From contig CAZVUW010000046.1 of NCBI GenBank assembly GCA_964629825.1, forward strand, positions 1 to 24,447: a DNA stretch of 24,447 nt, given 5' to 3'. The notes under the pieces are model-generated. The model saw nothing but the letters and a program-made list of their open reading frames with translations, was not told where the DNA came from and ran no database searches. The position numbers and the translations under genes are program-made. Within the stretch, counting starts at the first letter, position 1, and each line of letters opens with the position of its first letter. This document shows positions 1 through 7,540 of this stretch, piece after piece. The DNA is from CAZVUW01 sp964629825. Lineage in GTDB: Bacteria > Actinomycetota > Nitriliruptoria > Euzebyales > Egibacteraceae.

Positions 1-573
1 ATCGCGGCATCTGCGACTTCGGCCTTCGCTCAGGCCAGCGACAACGACACGAACCGCGCCAAGGGGTGGGCGCACTTCAACGTGCTCGAGGTTCGCCGCG
101 GCGAGGCGGACATCGAGTTCGTCAGCACCAGGAGCTTCAGGTCGTGCTTCGAACACCGCTCGGATGGCGGCACCGCCACCCGCGAGTGCGTGCAGAACAG
201 CACAGCGACCGTGACCATCTCCGCCGAGCGCGAGATCCAGATCCGGCTGTCGGTCACCCCTGAGTCCGACGAGCGCTTCGACTGGACCAGCCTCGCGGTT
301 CTGCCGACCGCCCAGGTGCTGCTCGACGACCTGATCGCCGCCGGCGGGATCACCGAGGCCCTCGCTGGCAAGGTCCAGCACGCCCTCAACACCGCCGCCG
401 AGTGGCTTCAGATCGAGGGCAAGACCGGCCCCGCCCTCAGCCACTACGACCGGGCCATCCACCTGATCCTGTGGCAGATCGACGTCATCAACAAGGGCAA
501 GGACCAGGGCGACCCCGAGGGCCTTGCCGAGCTGGCCCAGGCCATCCAGGAGCTCGCCGACCTCTACAGGTGA
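1..573 (+). CDS. Secreted protein, 5'-truncated, helical C-terminal domain
   Basis: The frame is open from base 1, so the start codon lies upstream of the window. The first residues read like the end of a Sec signal peptide (small residues, then AFAQA followed by SDND), which would place the mature protein outside the membrane. Mature residues up to about 90 are polar and look like beta strands; they contain two Cys (in RSCFEH and RECVQN) that could form a disulfide. The last ~85 residues are helical, with the pattern of a short helical bundle (LIAAGGITEALAGKVQHALN, then HYDRAIHLILWQIDVIN). This resembles the FIMAH-type helical modules found at the C-termini of secreted bacterial proteins, but the match is by eye only. 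An internal GTG at 82 is not needed as a start because coding continues upstream. The function is unknown. The gene ends before a strong hairpin shared with the convergent reductase gene. Confidence 0.7.
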   Translation: MAASATSAFAQASDNDTNRAKGWAHFNVLEVRRGEADIEFVSTRSFRSCFEHRSDGGTATRECVQNSTATVTISAEREIQIRLSVTPESDERFDWTSLAVLPTAQVLLDDLIAAGGITEALAGKVQHALNTAAEWLQIEGKTGPALSHYDRAIHLILWQIDVINKGKDQGDPEGLAELAQAIQELADLYR

Positions 574-681
574 TAGAGCGATCCCGGTACGGCGGGATGA
601 CCAGGCTGCGGTAGGGGGGCGGTGGGGCAGGATCTGCAACAACAGGATCAAGCGCTGATCCTGGGACCCGATCCACCGCAG

Positions 682-716
682 GCGGAGGGGGCGCCACACA
701 GCGGCGCCCCCTCCGC
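682..716. terminator. Bidirectional terminator hairpin
   Basis: A perfect 14-bp inverted repeat (682-695 with 703-716, arm GCGGAGGGGGCGCC) has a 7-nt loop. It lies between the convergent secreted-protein gene and the aldo/keto reductase gene. There is no clear T-tract, which is common for terminators in GC-rich actinobacteria. It can serve both strands. Confidence 0.75.
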
Positions 717-726
717 ATGTGCGGGC

Positions 727-1725
727 TCAGGTCCAGGCCAGCCCAGAGCGCCTGGACCAGTACACCGGCGCCGGCTGCGCGATGGTCGCCAGGCGGGCGA
801 GATCCTCATCGTCCAGCGCGACCTCGGCGGCGCGCAGGTTGCTGCGCAGCTGCTCGCCATTGGCTGCACCGCTCAGCACGACGTCGGCGAAGGGCTGGGC
901 GAGCGCGGCTGCCATAGCGACCGCGTCCCGCCCGACCTCGTGGCGCCGGGCGATCTCGGCCAGCACGGGTCCACCCTCGTCCCCTCGTTCCGTCAGCCGC
1001 CCGTTGGCCAGCGACTCCTTGATGATCACACCCCAGCCGGCCTCATGGGCCTCGGTCAAGGCAGGCCCGACCGACGGCTCGAGCAGGTTCCAGGTCGCCT
1101 GCACGCAGCCGAACGGCGCGTTTCCTGAGGCCGTCAGCTCGAGCGCCCGCCGCAGGGTCACGGCCTGCTCCGGGCCGCTCAGGGACAGCCCGATCACCAG
1201 GCCACGCTCGCCCAGGCCGCTCAGCTCGTCGAGCACTGCTCGGTCCTCGAGAACCCCGCTGTCGATCGTGGCGGAGTGGATCTGCAGAAGCCGCAGGCGC
1301 TTTCCGAGCAGCGCATCGGACTCGCGCCACTGCCGACGCAGTGCGGCCAGGGAGTGGTCTTTGACCTCGTGGACGTCCGCGTCCACGCGCCACTCGCCGA
1401 CGTAGGTGTAGCCCCACTTCGATCCGACGACGACGTCGTCGTGCCCCCGCGCGTCCAGCCAGGAGGCGAGGAACTCCTCGGCGCGCCCGTACGAGCGGGC
1501 CGCGTCCACATAGCGGATGCCGGCGGCGTACGCCTGGTCCAAGACGTCGTGGGTGTGGCGCTCCAAGCCCGCGACGGTGCGCTCGTGCGGCAGGTCCTCG
1601 GCGTGACCGAGGTTGATGTAGGCCGGCCGCCCCAGCGCGGCAAGGCCGAGCCCCAGGCCGGTCACCTCCAGACCCGTGAGGCCGAGCGGGCGCAGGCTCA
1701 GGGCGTCGCGCTGGTCGTCTGGCAT
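727..1725 (-). CDS. Aldo/keto reductase
   Basis: A 332-residue protein of usual length for the aldo/keto reductase superfamily, which reduces aldehydes or ketones with NADPH in a TIM-barrel fold in the cytoplasm. The catalytic tetrad can be read in order: Asp74 (YVDAARSYG), Tyr79 in the same motif, Lys103 (VGSKWGYTY) and His150 (LLQIHSAT). Wording such as SYGRAEEFL and KWGYTYVGEW fits the bacterial oxidoreductase branch related to YhdN and L-galactose-dehydrogenase-like enzymes, but the substrate cannot be told. The ATG at 1725 has no Shine-Dalgarno sequence; instead a TAGGTT box sits six bases upstream, which suggests a leaderless transcript. It is divergent from the methyltransferase gene (63 bp apart) and convergent with the secreted-protein gene. 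Confidence 0.88.
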   Translation of the reverse strand: MPDDQRDALSLRPLGLTGLEVTGLGLGLAALGRPAYINLGHAEDLPHERTVAGLERHTHDVLDQAYAAGIRYVDAARSYGRAEEFLASWLDARGHDDVVVGSKWGYTYVGEWRVDADVHEVKDHSLAALRRQWRESDALLGKRLRLLQIHSATIDSGVLEDRAVLDELSGLGERGLVIGLSLSGPEQAVTLRRALELTASGNAPFGCVQATWNLLEPSVGPALTEAHEAGWGVIIKESLANGRLTERGDEGGPVLAEIARRHEVGRDAVAMAAALAQPFADVVLSGAANGEQLRSNLRAAEVALDDEDLARLATIAQPAPVYWSRRSGLAWT

Positions 1726-1731
1726 GGCGGA

Positions 1732-1737
1732 AACCTA
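1732..1737 (-). promoter_or_regulatory. -10 box of a leaderless promoter for the aldo/keto reductase
   Basis: On the minus strand TAGGTT (TANNNT type) is followed by six bases and then the ATG, so transcription would start at or next to the A of the start codon. No convincing -35 is seen. Inferred from sequence position only. Confidence 0.5.
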
Positions 1738-1788
1738 GCCGCACCGGCTGGTTCGCGGAGGCAGCCCGCCAGGCGGCATGCTGGCGCG

Positions 1789-2388
1789 ATGTACAACTCC
1801 GTGCGCTACGCCCTGGTCAACCGCTGGGATCCGAGCCATCTGCGCAGCGTCCGCCGGCACCTGCGCCTGGACCCGGGTGATCGGGTGCTCGAGGTGGGGT
1901 GCGGCCGCGGCCACCTGGTCAAGGCCCTGCAAGAGCAGGGTGTGGACGCCATCGGGGTGGACCTCAACCCCCAGGCCGCCGAGCACGCGGTGACCGAAGG
2001 CGTCCGACAGGCCGACGCCACGTCCCTGCCGTTCGAGGACGCCTCTTTCGACGCCCTGGTCTCCGTCCACGCGATCGAGCACATCCCCGACCTCGACAGC
2101 GCACTGGGCGAGATGTGCAGGGTCGTGCGGCCCGGCGGCTCACTGCTGCTGATATACCCGGCGGAGCCGATCCAGGGCCTGTACGCGATCCCGACGTCGG
2201 TGATCCTGCACGGAACCCCGCTGCGCGCCCGCGAGGTCCACTGCCACAAGCTGACGCCGCGCCGCCTCAACGCGCGGCTCGCAGGCCTGCCGGTCTCCGT
2301 CGTCGACAGCACCTTCCAGCTGCTCAAGAGCCCGCAGTTCACCACCGTCCTGCGCCGGGTGGCCGACCAGGAGCCTGCCGGGCTCTGA
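1789..2388 (+). CDS. Class I SAM-dependent methyltransferase
   Basis: A 199-residue cytoplasmic methyltransferase of the UbiE/COQ5 type (Methyltransf_11-like). The SAM site is clear: motif I VLEVGCGRG at residues 33-41, the acidic end of strand 2 in GVDLN (Asp58), and the post-motif regions DASFDALVS and HAIEHIPDLDSAL, followed by RVVRPGGSLLL. The C-terminal third (residues ~120-199) probably shapes the substrate pocket; the substrate is unknown. The ATG at 1789 was chosen because the SAM fold begins soon after it; the frame stays open upstream, but those residues are antisense to the reductase. No Shine-Dalgarno is seen. CATGCT lies six bases upstream, a weak match to a leaderless -10 box. 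Confidence 0.85.
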   Translation: MYNSVRYALVNRWDPSHLRSVRRHLRLDPGDRVLEVGCGRGHLVKALQEQGVDAIGVDLNPQAAEHAVTEGVRQADATSLPFEDASFDALVSVHAIEHIPDLDSALGEMCRVVRPGGSLLLIYPAEPIQGLYAIPTSVILHGTPLRAREVHCHKLTPRRLNARLAGLPVSVVDSTFQLLKSPQFTTVLRRVADQEPAGL

Positions 2389-2409
2389 GACCACGCACAG
2401 ACCATCGCC

Positions 2410-2437
2410 GCAGAGGTGTCTGCTCGGCGTAGCGCCG
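2410..2437. terminator. Possible tandem short hairpins between convergent genes
   Basis: Two small inverted repeats occur in the 62-bp gap between the methyltransferase gene and ligD: GCAGA-GGTG-TCTGC (2410-2423) and CGGCG-TAG-CGCCG (2425-2437). Each stem is only 5 bp, so this is weak support for a terminator. Confidence 0.3.
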
Positions 2438-2450
2438 TCACGGGCACTGC

Positions 2451-5009
2451 TCAGCGGGGACGGGCGCACTCCGACGGGTCCGCCTCGACCAGGCCCTTGT
2501 ATGACGGCGCGCGCAGCCGGCCGCCATCGGTGAGCTCGGAGTACTCGACGCGACAGACCAGCACGGGCCGAACCCAGCGCGGAGGGGGCAGCCGGGGGAC
2601 GTCCTCGAACGGAGACGCGCCGAGATCCCCGACCTCCGCCATCCGCTCCAGGAGCCGGCGCCGCTCGGCGGTGTCGAAGCCGGTGCCGACGCGACCTCCG
2701 AACACCAGCCGTCCGTCCTCGTACCAGCCGACCAGAAGCGCGCCGAGATCGCCGCCGCGTCCGCCCTCGCCCGGCAGCCACCCGCCGATGACCACATCGC
2801 AGGTGTGGCGGACCTTGATCTTGCGCCAGTCGCGGCTGCGAGCCCCGGGGCGATAGCGGGAGGTGAGGCGCTTGGCCATGATTCCCTCGAGGCCCTGCTG
2901 GGTCGCCGCCGCGTACAGCGCGACGCCCTCGCCTCGGAAGCGCTCGCTGATGTGCACGCCGTCACCGGGGATGACGAGGTCGTCGAGCAGCTCCAGCCGC
3001 TCCTCCAGCGGGCGGTCGCAGAGCAGCTCGCCGTCGACGGCGAGCAGGTCGAAGACCACGTAGGTCACGGGGTTGCGCTGTGCTGCGCGAGCGACATCCG
3101 CCTCGCCGCGCAGGTGCATCCGCGTCTGGAGGCGCTGGAACGACGGCCGACCCGACGAGTCGAACGCCACGATCTCGCCGTCGAGGACGGCGTTGCGGGC
3201 CAGCACCCGCTGCCACAGCTCCTTCAGCTCGGGATAGCCGCCGGTGACGTCGTTCCCCGCGCGGCTGGTCAGCCGCGTCCAGCCGTCGCCGCCTCGCCCG
3301 GGGCGCTCGACGACGGCGATCACCCGCACGCCATCCCACTTGATCTCGAACACCCAGCCGGGGTCGTCGAACGGCTCGGTGACCGCCGTGGCGAGCATGG
3401 GCTCGAGCTGCGGCGGATCGTCGGGCAGCTCGCCGGGGGCGGGGTCATCGGCGCGGACGATCAGCCACTGGTCGCCGTCGGTGCGGAACAGGTGCCACTC
3501 ACCGCGGTGCCGGCGGCCGTGGAGCAGCATCTTGACGGAGCCGTCCTCCCACTCCCGCAGCCGATAGGTGCCCGAGTCCCAGATCCGGACCGGACCGCCG
3601 CCGTACTCCCCGCGTGGGATCTCGCCCTCGAACGTCATGTAGGAGATCGGGTGGTCTTCCGTCTGCACGGCGAGGTGCTTCACGCCGCGAACGTCGGGCA
3701 GACCCTTCGGCACCGCCCATGAGACGGCGACGCCCTCGCGCTCCAGGCGCAGGTCGTGGTGCAGGCGCGTCGCCAGGTGGTGTTGCAGCACGAAGCGTGC
3801 CCCCTCGACGGTGCCGTCCGCGTCGGGGCCGACACCGTCGTCGGTCTGGTCCGCCTCGGGCGGCGGCTCGCTCGTCAGCGCGAAGTCCCGCTTGGCACGG
3901 TAGGTCTCCAGGCGTGCCGAGGCTGGCTTGCTCGGCTTGCCGACTGCATGGGATGGCGGCGGCTGGTCGTCGGGGTCGAGGCCGACAGCGCGCATCGCTT
4001 GGCGCAGGTTCTGACCGCCCTCGAGAACGGGCGCGAACAGGTCCCCCACCGACTCGAGCCGCTCCCAGATGGTCTCGATCGTGAAGTCGCGCGGGTGGGC
4101 GCCCTGCTCGACCTCCTCCCAGGTGAGCGGCGTGGCGACCGTCGCGCCGCGCTCCGGCCGCAGCGAGTAGGTGCCCGCGATGTTCTTGCCCTCCGTGTTC
4201 ATGCGGTGGTCGAGGAACACGGCACGCGGGCGGTCCGAGACCTGCCAGGTCATGGTGGTGCGCTCGGGGTCGGCGCGGTTGATGACGGAGCACACCGCCC
4301 CCACCCAGGCGGTCACCGCGCCGGCGGTGTGGACGCGGTCGATCGGCACGTACACCTGCATGCCGGTGGCACCGGATGTGCGCGGGTAGCTGCGCAGGCC
4401 GAGGTGCTGGCAGGCGTCGCGCACCAGGAGCGCCACCTCGCGCACGGCCTCGAAGTCGACGCCCATCGGGTCGAGGTCGAAGAACGCGTAGTCGGGATGG
4501 GCGAGGTCGTCCACGCGCGCGTGCCAGGGGTGGAGCTCAACGCAGCCGAGGTTGGCGAGCCACAGCAGCGTGGCCGTGTCCTGGGCGAGCACGTAGTCGA
4601 CCGTCTTGCCCGAGTCCAGCGACGTCACCGGTGCGGTCGCGACCCAGTCGGGGGTGTGCTCCGGAGCCTGCTTGGCGTAGAAGAACTCCTCGTCGACGCC
4701 GCCCGGCATCCGCTTCATGGTCAGCGGGCGGTCGCGCACGTATGGAAGGACGTGCGGGGCGATGTTGAGGTAGTAGCCGACCAGGTCGGCCTTGGTGTAG
4801 CCCTCCGGACCCCAGTAGAGCTTGTCGAGGTTCGACAGCCGCAGGGCGCGGCCCTCGACGATCGTGGTCCAGTGCGAGCCGGACTTCGGATCGCGAAGGG
4901 CCTCCAGCGGCCTGGGGAAGCGGACGGTGGTCGGAGCCGCGCCGACGCCCTCGCCTCTAGCCGCCATGGGCTCCCCGACCGCCCGACCGCGGGAGAAGTT
5001 TGCCGCCAT
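2451..5009 (-). CDS. ligD: Multifunctional ATP-dependent DNA ligase LigD (Pol-PE-Lig)
   Basis: An 852-residue end-joining ligase with three domains in mycobacterial order. The N-terminal primase-like polymerase has the metal-binding DLDP at 178-181, the preceding VELHPWHARVDD segment, and a later FLDHRMN that would supply the third Asp. The 3'-phosphoesterase follows (LQHHLATRLHHDLRLE, with HD at 418-419), then the ATP-dependent ligase with nucleotidyl-accepting Lys557 in FEIKWDGVR, FDLLAVDG, LEGIMAKRL and WRKIKV. In known systems LigD works with the Ku dimer to fill, trim and seal double-strand breaks; no Ku gene is in this window. The ATG at 5009 opens the longest frame, but an in-frame ATG at 4967 has a better ribosome site (GGGGAG just upstream) and would give 838 residues. 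It is divergent from the small membrane protein gene, only 26 bp away. Confidence 0.95.
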   Translation of the reverse strand: MAANFSRGRAVGEPMAARGEGVGAAPTTVRFPRPLEALRDPKSGSHWTTIVEGRALRLSNLDKLYWGPEGYTKADLVGYYLNIAPHVLPYVRDRPLTMKRMPGGVDEEFFYAKQAPEHTPDWVATAPVTSLDSGKTVDYVLAQDTATLLWLANLGCVELHPWHARVDDLAHPDYAFFDLDPMGVDFEAVREVALLVRDACQHLGLRSYPRTSGATGMQVYVPIDRVHTAGAVTAWVGAVCSVINRADPERTTMTWQVSDRPRAVFLDHRMNTEGKNIAGTYSLRPERGATVATPLTWEEVEQGAHPRDFTIETIWERLESVGDLFAPVLEGGQNLRQAMRAVGLDPDDQPPPSHAVGKPSKPASARLETYRAKRDFALTSEPPPEADQTDDGVGPDADGTVEGARFVLQHHLATRLHHDLRLEREGVAVSWAVPKGLPDVRGVKHLAVQTEDHPISYMTFEGEIPRGEYGGGPVRIWDSGTYRLREWEDGSVKMLLHGRRHRGEWHLFRTDGDQWLIVRADDPAPGELPDDPPQLEPMLATAVTEPFDDPGWVFEIKWDGVRVIAVVERPGRGGDGWTRLTSRAGNDVTGGYPELKELWQRVLARNAVLDGEIVAFDSSGRPSFQRLQTRMHLRGEADVARAAQRNPVTYVVFDLLAVDGELLCDRPLEERLELLDDLVIPGDGVHISERFRGEGVALYAAATQQGLEGIMAKRLTSRYRPGARSRDWRKIKVRHTCDVVIGGWLPGEGGRGGDLGALLVGWYEDGRLVFGGRVGTGFDTAERRRLLERMAEVGDLGASPFEDVPRLPPPRWVRPVLVCRVEYSELTDGGRLRAPSYKGLVEADPSECARPR

Positions 5010-5035
5010 CGGCGGCGGAGAGGCTGCGACCCATC

Positions 5036-5356
5036 ATGGAAACCATCCTCATCGTGGTGGCCGCCATCATTGTCGCCCTGGCGCTCGTCTTCTTCTCCCG
5101 ACGCGCCGGAGGTTCAGGTGGTCCGCCGCAGCCGACCCCGCCGCGCCCCGAGCACTCGTCCACCGGCACGGAGGACGGAGGCCCGGACATCCCGCCGTAC
5201 CCGGCGGGTGAGCGGCCCGGCGGTCCGGGTGCCGAGGCCATGAACGCCGAGCGGCCGGGTGACCCCACGCCCGGCGACGCCTCGCCAGGCGACGGCACCC
5301 CGGACGCGCTTCCGCCGTCCGAGGCCGGGCGCAAGCGCCTGGACGACGAGGGTTGA
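5036..5356 (+). CDS. Small single-helix membrane protein with Pro-rich tail
   Basis: A 106-residue protein. Residues 3-22 form one hydrophobic helix (ILIVVAAIIVALALVFF) followed by SRR, which by the positive-inside rule places the C-terminal tail in the cytoplasm. The remaining ~80 residues are rich in Pro, Gly, Asp and Glu and look disordered, ending in a charged KRLDDEG. The ATG at 5036 is preceded by GGAGAGG about 12 bases upstream; an upstream in-frame start at 5000 would put charged residues before the helix and overlap ligD. No family is recognised. Its start region is shared with the divergent ligD, so the two may be co-regulated, but nothing else links them. Confidence 0.6.
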   Translation: METILIVVAAIIVALALVFFSRRAGGSGGPPQPTPPRPEHSSTGTEDGGPDIPPYPAGERPGGPGAEAMNAERPGDPTPGDASPGDGTPDALPPSEAGRKRLDDEG

Positions 5357-5417
5357 GGATCTCCCGCGGCTGGCCTCGGCCGCTGCGCGGCGGGGCGATC
5401 GGGATCCCCTAGCTGGT

Positions 5418-5447
5418 GACGGCCGGACCCCAAGGGGCCCGGCCGTC
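5418..5447. terminator. Bidirectional terminator hairpin
   Basis: An inverted repeat of 14-base arms (5418-5431 with 5434-5447) pairs except for one A-C mismatch, with AA at the tip. It lies in the gap between the convergent small membrane protein and lipoprotein genes. Confidence 0.65.
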
Positions 5448-5468
5448 CGTTCTGGCGAAGGCGGCGGA

Positions 5469-6977
5469 TCAGCCGTCTTCGGTCGCTGTCTCGGAGGTGG
5501 TTGGGATCGCCGTGGGCGTCGGCTCGTCGGTCGACCTGCCGTAGCCCGGCTCGGTGGGGGTGTCGGTGCCGCCCGTGCCGGCGCCGGAGGAGCCGCCATG
5601 CGCGGAGATCGTGGGCACCGGGATGGCGGACATGGCCCGGTCGGGATCGAGGTCGGTGACGGCGTCGTCCGCGGGCACCTCGATCGTCACGTCCGCGCCG
5701 ATGTCGGTGAGCTCCCAGGTGACCGTCTCGCTGTCGGCACCTCGGCGGGAAGATGGCATGGGCGTCGAGGTGCTGGCCTCGGTCGGGCTGTCCGTGGCCG
5801 TGAAGTCGTCGGTGGGGCCGTCCGTCGCTGTCTGATCGTCGGTGGAGGTCTCCGTGGCGGGCTGCGCGTCGGTCTGGACGTTCGGGCCGGGCTGCTGGCT
5901 GCTGGTGCTGTCGGTCGTCGGCTCGTCGGTGGGGCCGGTGGGCGCGTCATCGGTGTCGGTCGCGTCCGTGGCCGGCGCGGTGGGCGTCTCGGTGTCGCTC
6001 GTCGTTCCTTCCGGGCTGGGAGTGGTCGTGGCGGTCTCGTCGGAGCCGGCCGCCGGCGTCAGGCTGATGCGCTGGACCAGGTCCTGGTCGTCGATCCAGA
6101 CCTCGACGTCAAAGGCCTCGACGCCCGAGTCGGCCCAGGCGCTGAGCAGGTCCCCACGGGCCTGATCGGCTGAGACGGTGAAGGTGAAGGACTCGGCGGC
6201 CGCGCCGCCGACGTCACCGGTGCCGCCGGAGGTCACGTCCTCAGGGCCGCGCAGCAGTTCGAGCAGCGCCTCGGGGTCCTCGTAGACGACCATCGCCGCG
6301 GCGTCGTGGGTGGTGTCGGACCCGCCGAGCTCGATCCGCCCCCACCGGGCGTCCTCTGTGGGCTCCGCCGCACCGACGCCGGCCTGCGCGCCGTCGAGCT
6401 GCACGTACGCGGTCGAACCCTCGATGATCACCTCTTGACCGTCGACGGTGACCCGGCGCACGCCATCGGCGAAGCTGACGTCACCCTGTGCCGCCGCGTC
6501 AGAGGACATGCCGGAGTCCGGCGTGGCGGTCGCGCTGTCGGTCGAAGTCGGGCTGTCCGTCGCTTCGGTCTCGTCACCGACCGTGGGGAGATCCGTCGCG
6601 GTCTCGGTGGGGGTCTGCTGGAGGTTCGGCCCCGCGGCCGGGCTCTCGGTCCCGCCCGAGGAGGGGGTCATGGTGCCGGACTCGGTGGACGTGTCCGTCG
6701 GGGCGGGGGTCTCGGTCTCGCTCGCCGTGCCCGTGACGCCGCCGCTGGAGCCACCGGAGGACGTCGCGTCCCCGAAGCTGACCTCGTAGGTGGCGCTGCC
6801 CGCCGCGACGGTGTTGTCGGCCGCCTGGCGCAGGCGCTCCTGCGGATCCTCCGTAGCCTCGGTGGCCGTGGAGCCGGAGGTCGGCGAGACCGTCTCCTCC
6901 GGCACTTCGCTGGTCTCGCCCTCACAGGCCGTGGCAACCAGGGCCAGGGCTGCGAGTGCTATCAAGAGTGCTCTCAT
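5469..6977 (-). CDS. LppX/LprG-like lipoprotein with two large Thr/Ser-rich inserts
   Basis: A 502-residue secreted lipoprotein. A short hydrophobic signal ends in LVATAC, with Cys18 as the likely lipidated residue. The start ATG at 6977 is preceded by GAGGGG at good spacing; an upstream start would add 42 charged residues before the signal. The folded parts resemble the LppX/LprAFG family, half-barrel lipoproteins that carry lipids in mycobacteria: LRQAADNTVAAGSATYEVSF, VSFADGVRRVTVDGQEVIIE, a helical stretch LLELLRG, then VEVWIDDQDLVQRISL and TVTWELTDIGADVTI. Two low-complexity inserts of about 90 and 105 residues, rich in Thr, Ser, Asp, Glu and Pro, fall where the family has beta-hairpin turns. 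Both contain a GPN[L/V]Q segment. The acidic Thr-rich tracts could be glycosylated or act as surface spacers (inference). The family call is moderate. Confidence 0.72.
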   Translation of the reverse strand: MRALLIALAALALVATACEGETSEVPEETVSPTSGSTATEATEDPQERLRQAADNTVAAGSATYEVSFGDATSSGGSSGGVTGTASETETPAPTDTSTESGTMTPSSGGTESPAAGPNLQQTPTETATDLPTVGDETEATDSPTSTDSATATPDSGMSSDAAAQGDVSFADGVRRVTVDGQEVIIEGSTAYVQLDGAQAGVGAAEPTEDARWGRIELGGSDTTHDAAAMVVYEDPEALLELLRGPEDVTSGGTGDVGGAAAESFTFTVSADQARGDLLSAWADSGVEAFDVEVWIDDQDLVQRISLTPAAGSDETATTTPSPEGTTSDTETPTAPATDATDTDDAPTGPTDEPTTDSTSSQQPGPNVQTDAQPATETSTDDQTATDGPTDDFTATDSPTEASTSTPMPSSRRGADSETVTWELTDIGADVTIEVPADDAVTDLDPDRAMSAIPVPTISAHGGSSGAGTGGTDTPTEPGYGRSTDEPTPTAIPTTSETATEDG

Positions 6978-7061
6978 CGCGCGACATCCCCTCGGGCATC
7001 CGTCGAAGCGGTCGCCTCGGGGTTCCCGGTCACCCGGGGGGAGCAAACCGGACAACGGGAT

Positions 7062-7135
7062 CGCAGACCTGGACGGACGGTCCCAACCTGTACGTCCGCC
7101 CACCCCCGCAGGTCACGTCGCGGAGCAGGTCTGCG
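7062..7135 (-). ncRNA. Candidate three-way-junction RNA element (unverified)
   Basis: A perfect 10-bp outer stem (7062-7071 with 7126-7135) encloses two hairpins: 7074-7079 with 7093-7098 (CGGACG/CGTCCG) and 7106-7109 with 7120-7123 (CCGC/GCGG). Junction strands are 2, 7 and 2 nt. Read on the minus strand, the two terminal loops carry ACCT and AGGT, which could pair loop to loop. The element lies 85-158 bases upstream of the lipoprotein start and downstream of bldC, so on the minus strand it could be a leader of the former or a 3' region of the latter. It matches no riboswitch class I know. Stems this size also arise by chance in GC-rich DNA. Confidence 0.25.
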
Positions 7136-7146
7136 GGCACGCGCAA

Positions 7147-7203
7147 GCGACCGTCGTGAGACGGTCGCGAGAAGCGGCGGGGGGCGCGGGCACCCGCCCC
7201 CCC
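7147..7203 (-). terminator. Tandem hairpins downstream of bldC
   Basis: Just past the bldC stop are a G/C hairpin (7179-7203, GGGGGG...CCCG/CCCCCC with a small bulge) and a perfect 9-bp hairpin, GCGACCGTC with GACGGTCGC (7147-7155, 7160-7168), with a 4-base loop. On the minus strand the second is followed by TTGCG. They probably end bldC transcription. Confidence 0.55.
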
Positions 7204-7210
7204 GAAGGGT

Positions 7211-7435
7211 CTAGAGCTCCGGATCCCCGCTGCGCTGCGCGTCGAGGAGGCGGTGTACCTCCTCAGCGCGGTAGCGCCGGTGACCGCCCAGAGTGCGGAT
7301 GGATGAGAGCTTTCCCGCCTTCGCCCAACGCGTCACGGTCTTGGGGTCGACCCGGAAGAGCTTGGCCACCTCGGAAGGAGTCAGCAGCTCGTCGTGGTCG
7401 GTCTGCCCGGGGGCCGGTGTTCCGATCGTCGTCAT
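7211..7435 (-). CDS. bldC: BldC-family MerR-like DNA-binding regulator
   Basis: A 74-residue protein that is nearly all one winged-helix, MerR-like DNA-binding domain. LLTPSEVAKLFRVD gives the helix-turn-helix, followed by the family hallmark PKTVTRWAKAGKL, SSIRTLGGHRRYRAEEV. These are strongly conserved in BldC, a small developmental regulator of actinomycetes that has no effector domain and binds direct repeats as head-to-tail oligomers. ATG 7435 was chosen; ATG 7444 is only three bases past the GAGGAG ribosome site, and a longer start at 7540 would add an unrelated Cys/Arg-rich leader. Length is close to the ~70 residues of known BldC. It is divergent from the amino-acid dehydrogenase gene, with a phased repeat array between them that may be its own operator. 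Confidence 0.92.
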   Translation of the reverse strand: MTTIGTPAPGQTDHDELLTPSEVAKLFRVDPKTVTRWAKAGKLSSIRTLGGHRRYRAEEVHRLLDAQRSGDPEL

Positions 7436-7455
7436 GCTTCCCATCGTCTCCTCAG

Positions 7456-7494
7456 GGGGGCGCAGCGCCCCCGTGGGCCGAGGACAAAACCGTA
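7456..7494 (-). promoter_or_regulatory. bldC leader: -10-like box and hairpin just upstream of the ribosome site
   Basis: On the minus strand TACGGT (7489-7494) fits a -10 box, without a clear -35. The leader then contains a perfect 7-bp hairpin (7456-7462 with 7466-7472, GGGGGCG/CGCCCCC) that ends three bases before the GAGGAG ribosome site (7448-7453). It could modulate ribosome access. Confidence 0.4.
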
Positions 7495-7540
7495 TGACTC
7501 GCCCGCGAGTGCAGGTAGTCCCCATCGGGGGCATCTTCAC

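Noticed and set aside
1276..1788. N-terminal extension of the methyltransferase
   Set aside because: The open frame upstream of 1789 is antisense to the aldo/keto reductase and is unlike any methyltransferase; the SAM fold needs only the part from 1789.
2451..5009. Defence or mobile-element context for ligD
   Set aside because: Neighbours are ordinary chromosomal genes, and no transposase, integrase, phage or toxin gene is seen.
5469..6977. Tandem DNA repeats or CRISPR-like array in the lipoprotein gene
   Set aside because: The repetition is at the level of Thr/Ser/Asp codons and is irregular; there are no constant repeats or spacers.
6978..7103. 42-residue N-terminal extension of the lipoprotein
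   Set aside because: It would bury the signal peptide behind Arg/Gly-rich sequence; ATG 6977 has its own ribosome site directly before the hydrophobic segment and Cys18.
6978..7145. c-di-AMP (ydaO) or purine riboswitch upstream of the lipoprotein or pur genes
   Set aside because: The conserved sequence blocks I know for these classes are absent. Only a generic three-way junction can be drawn.
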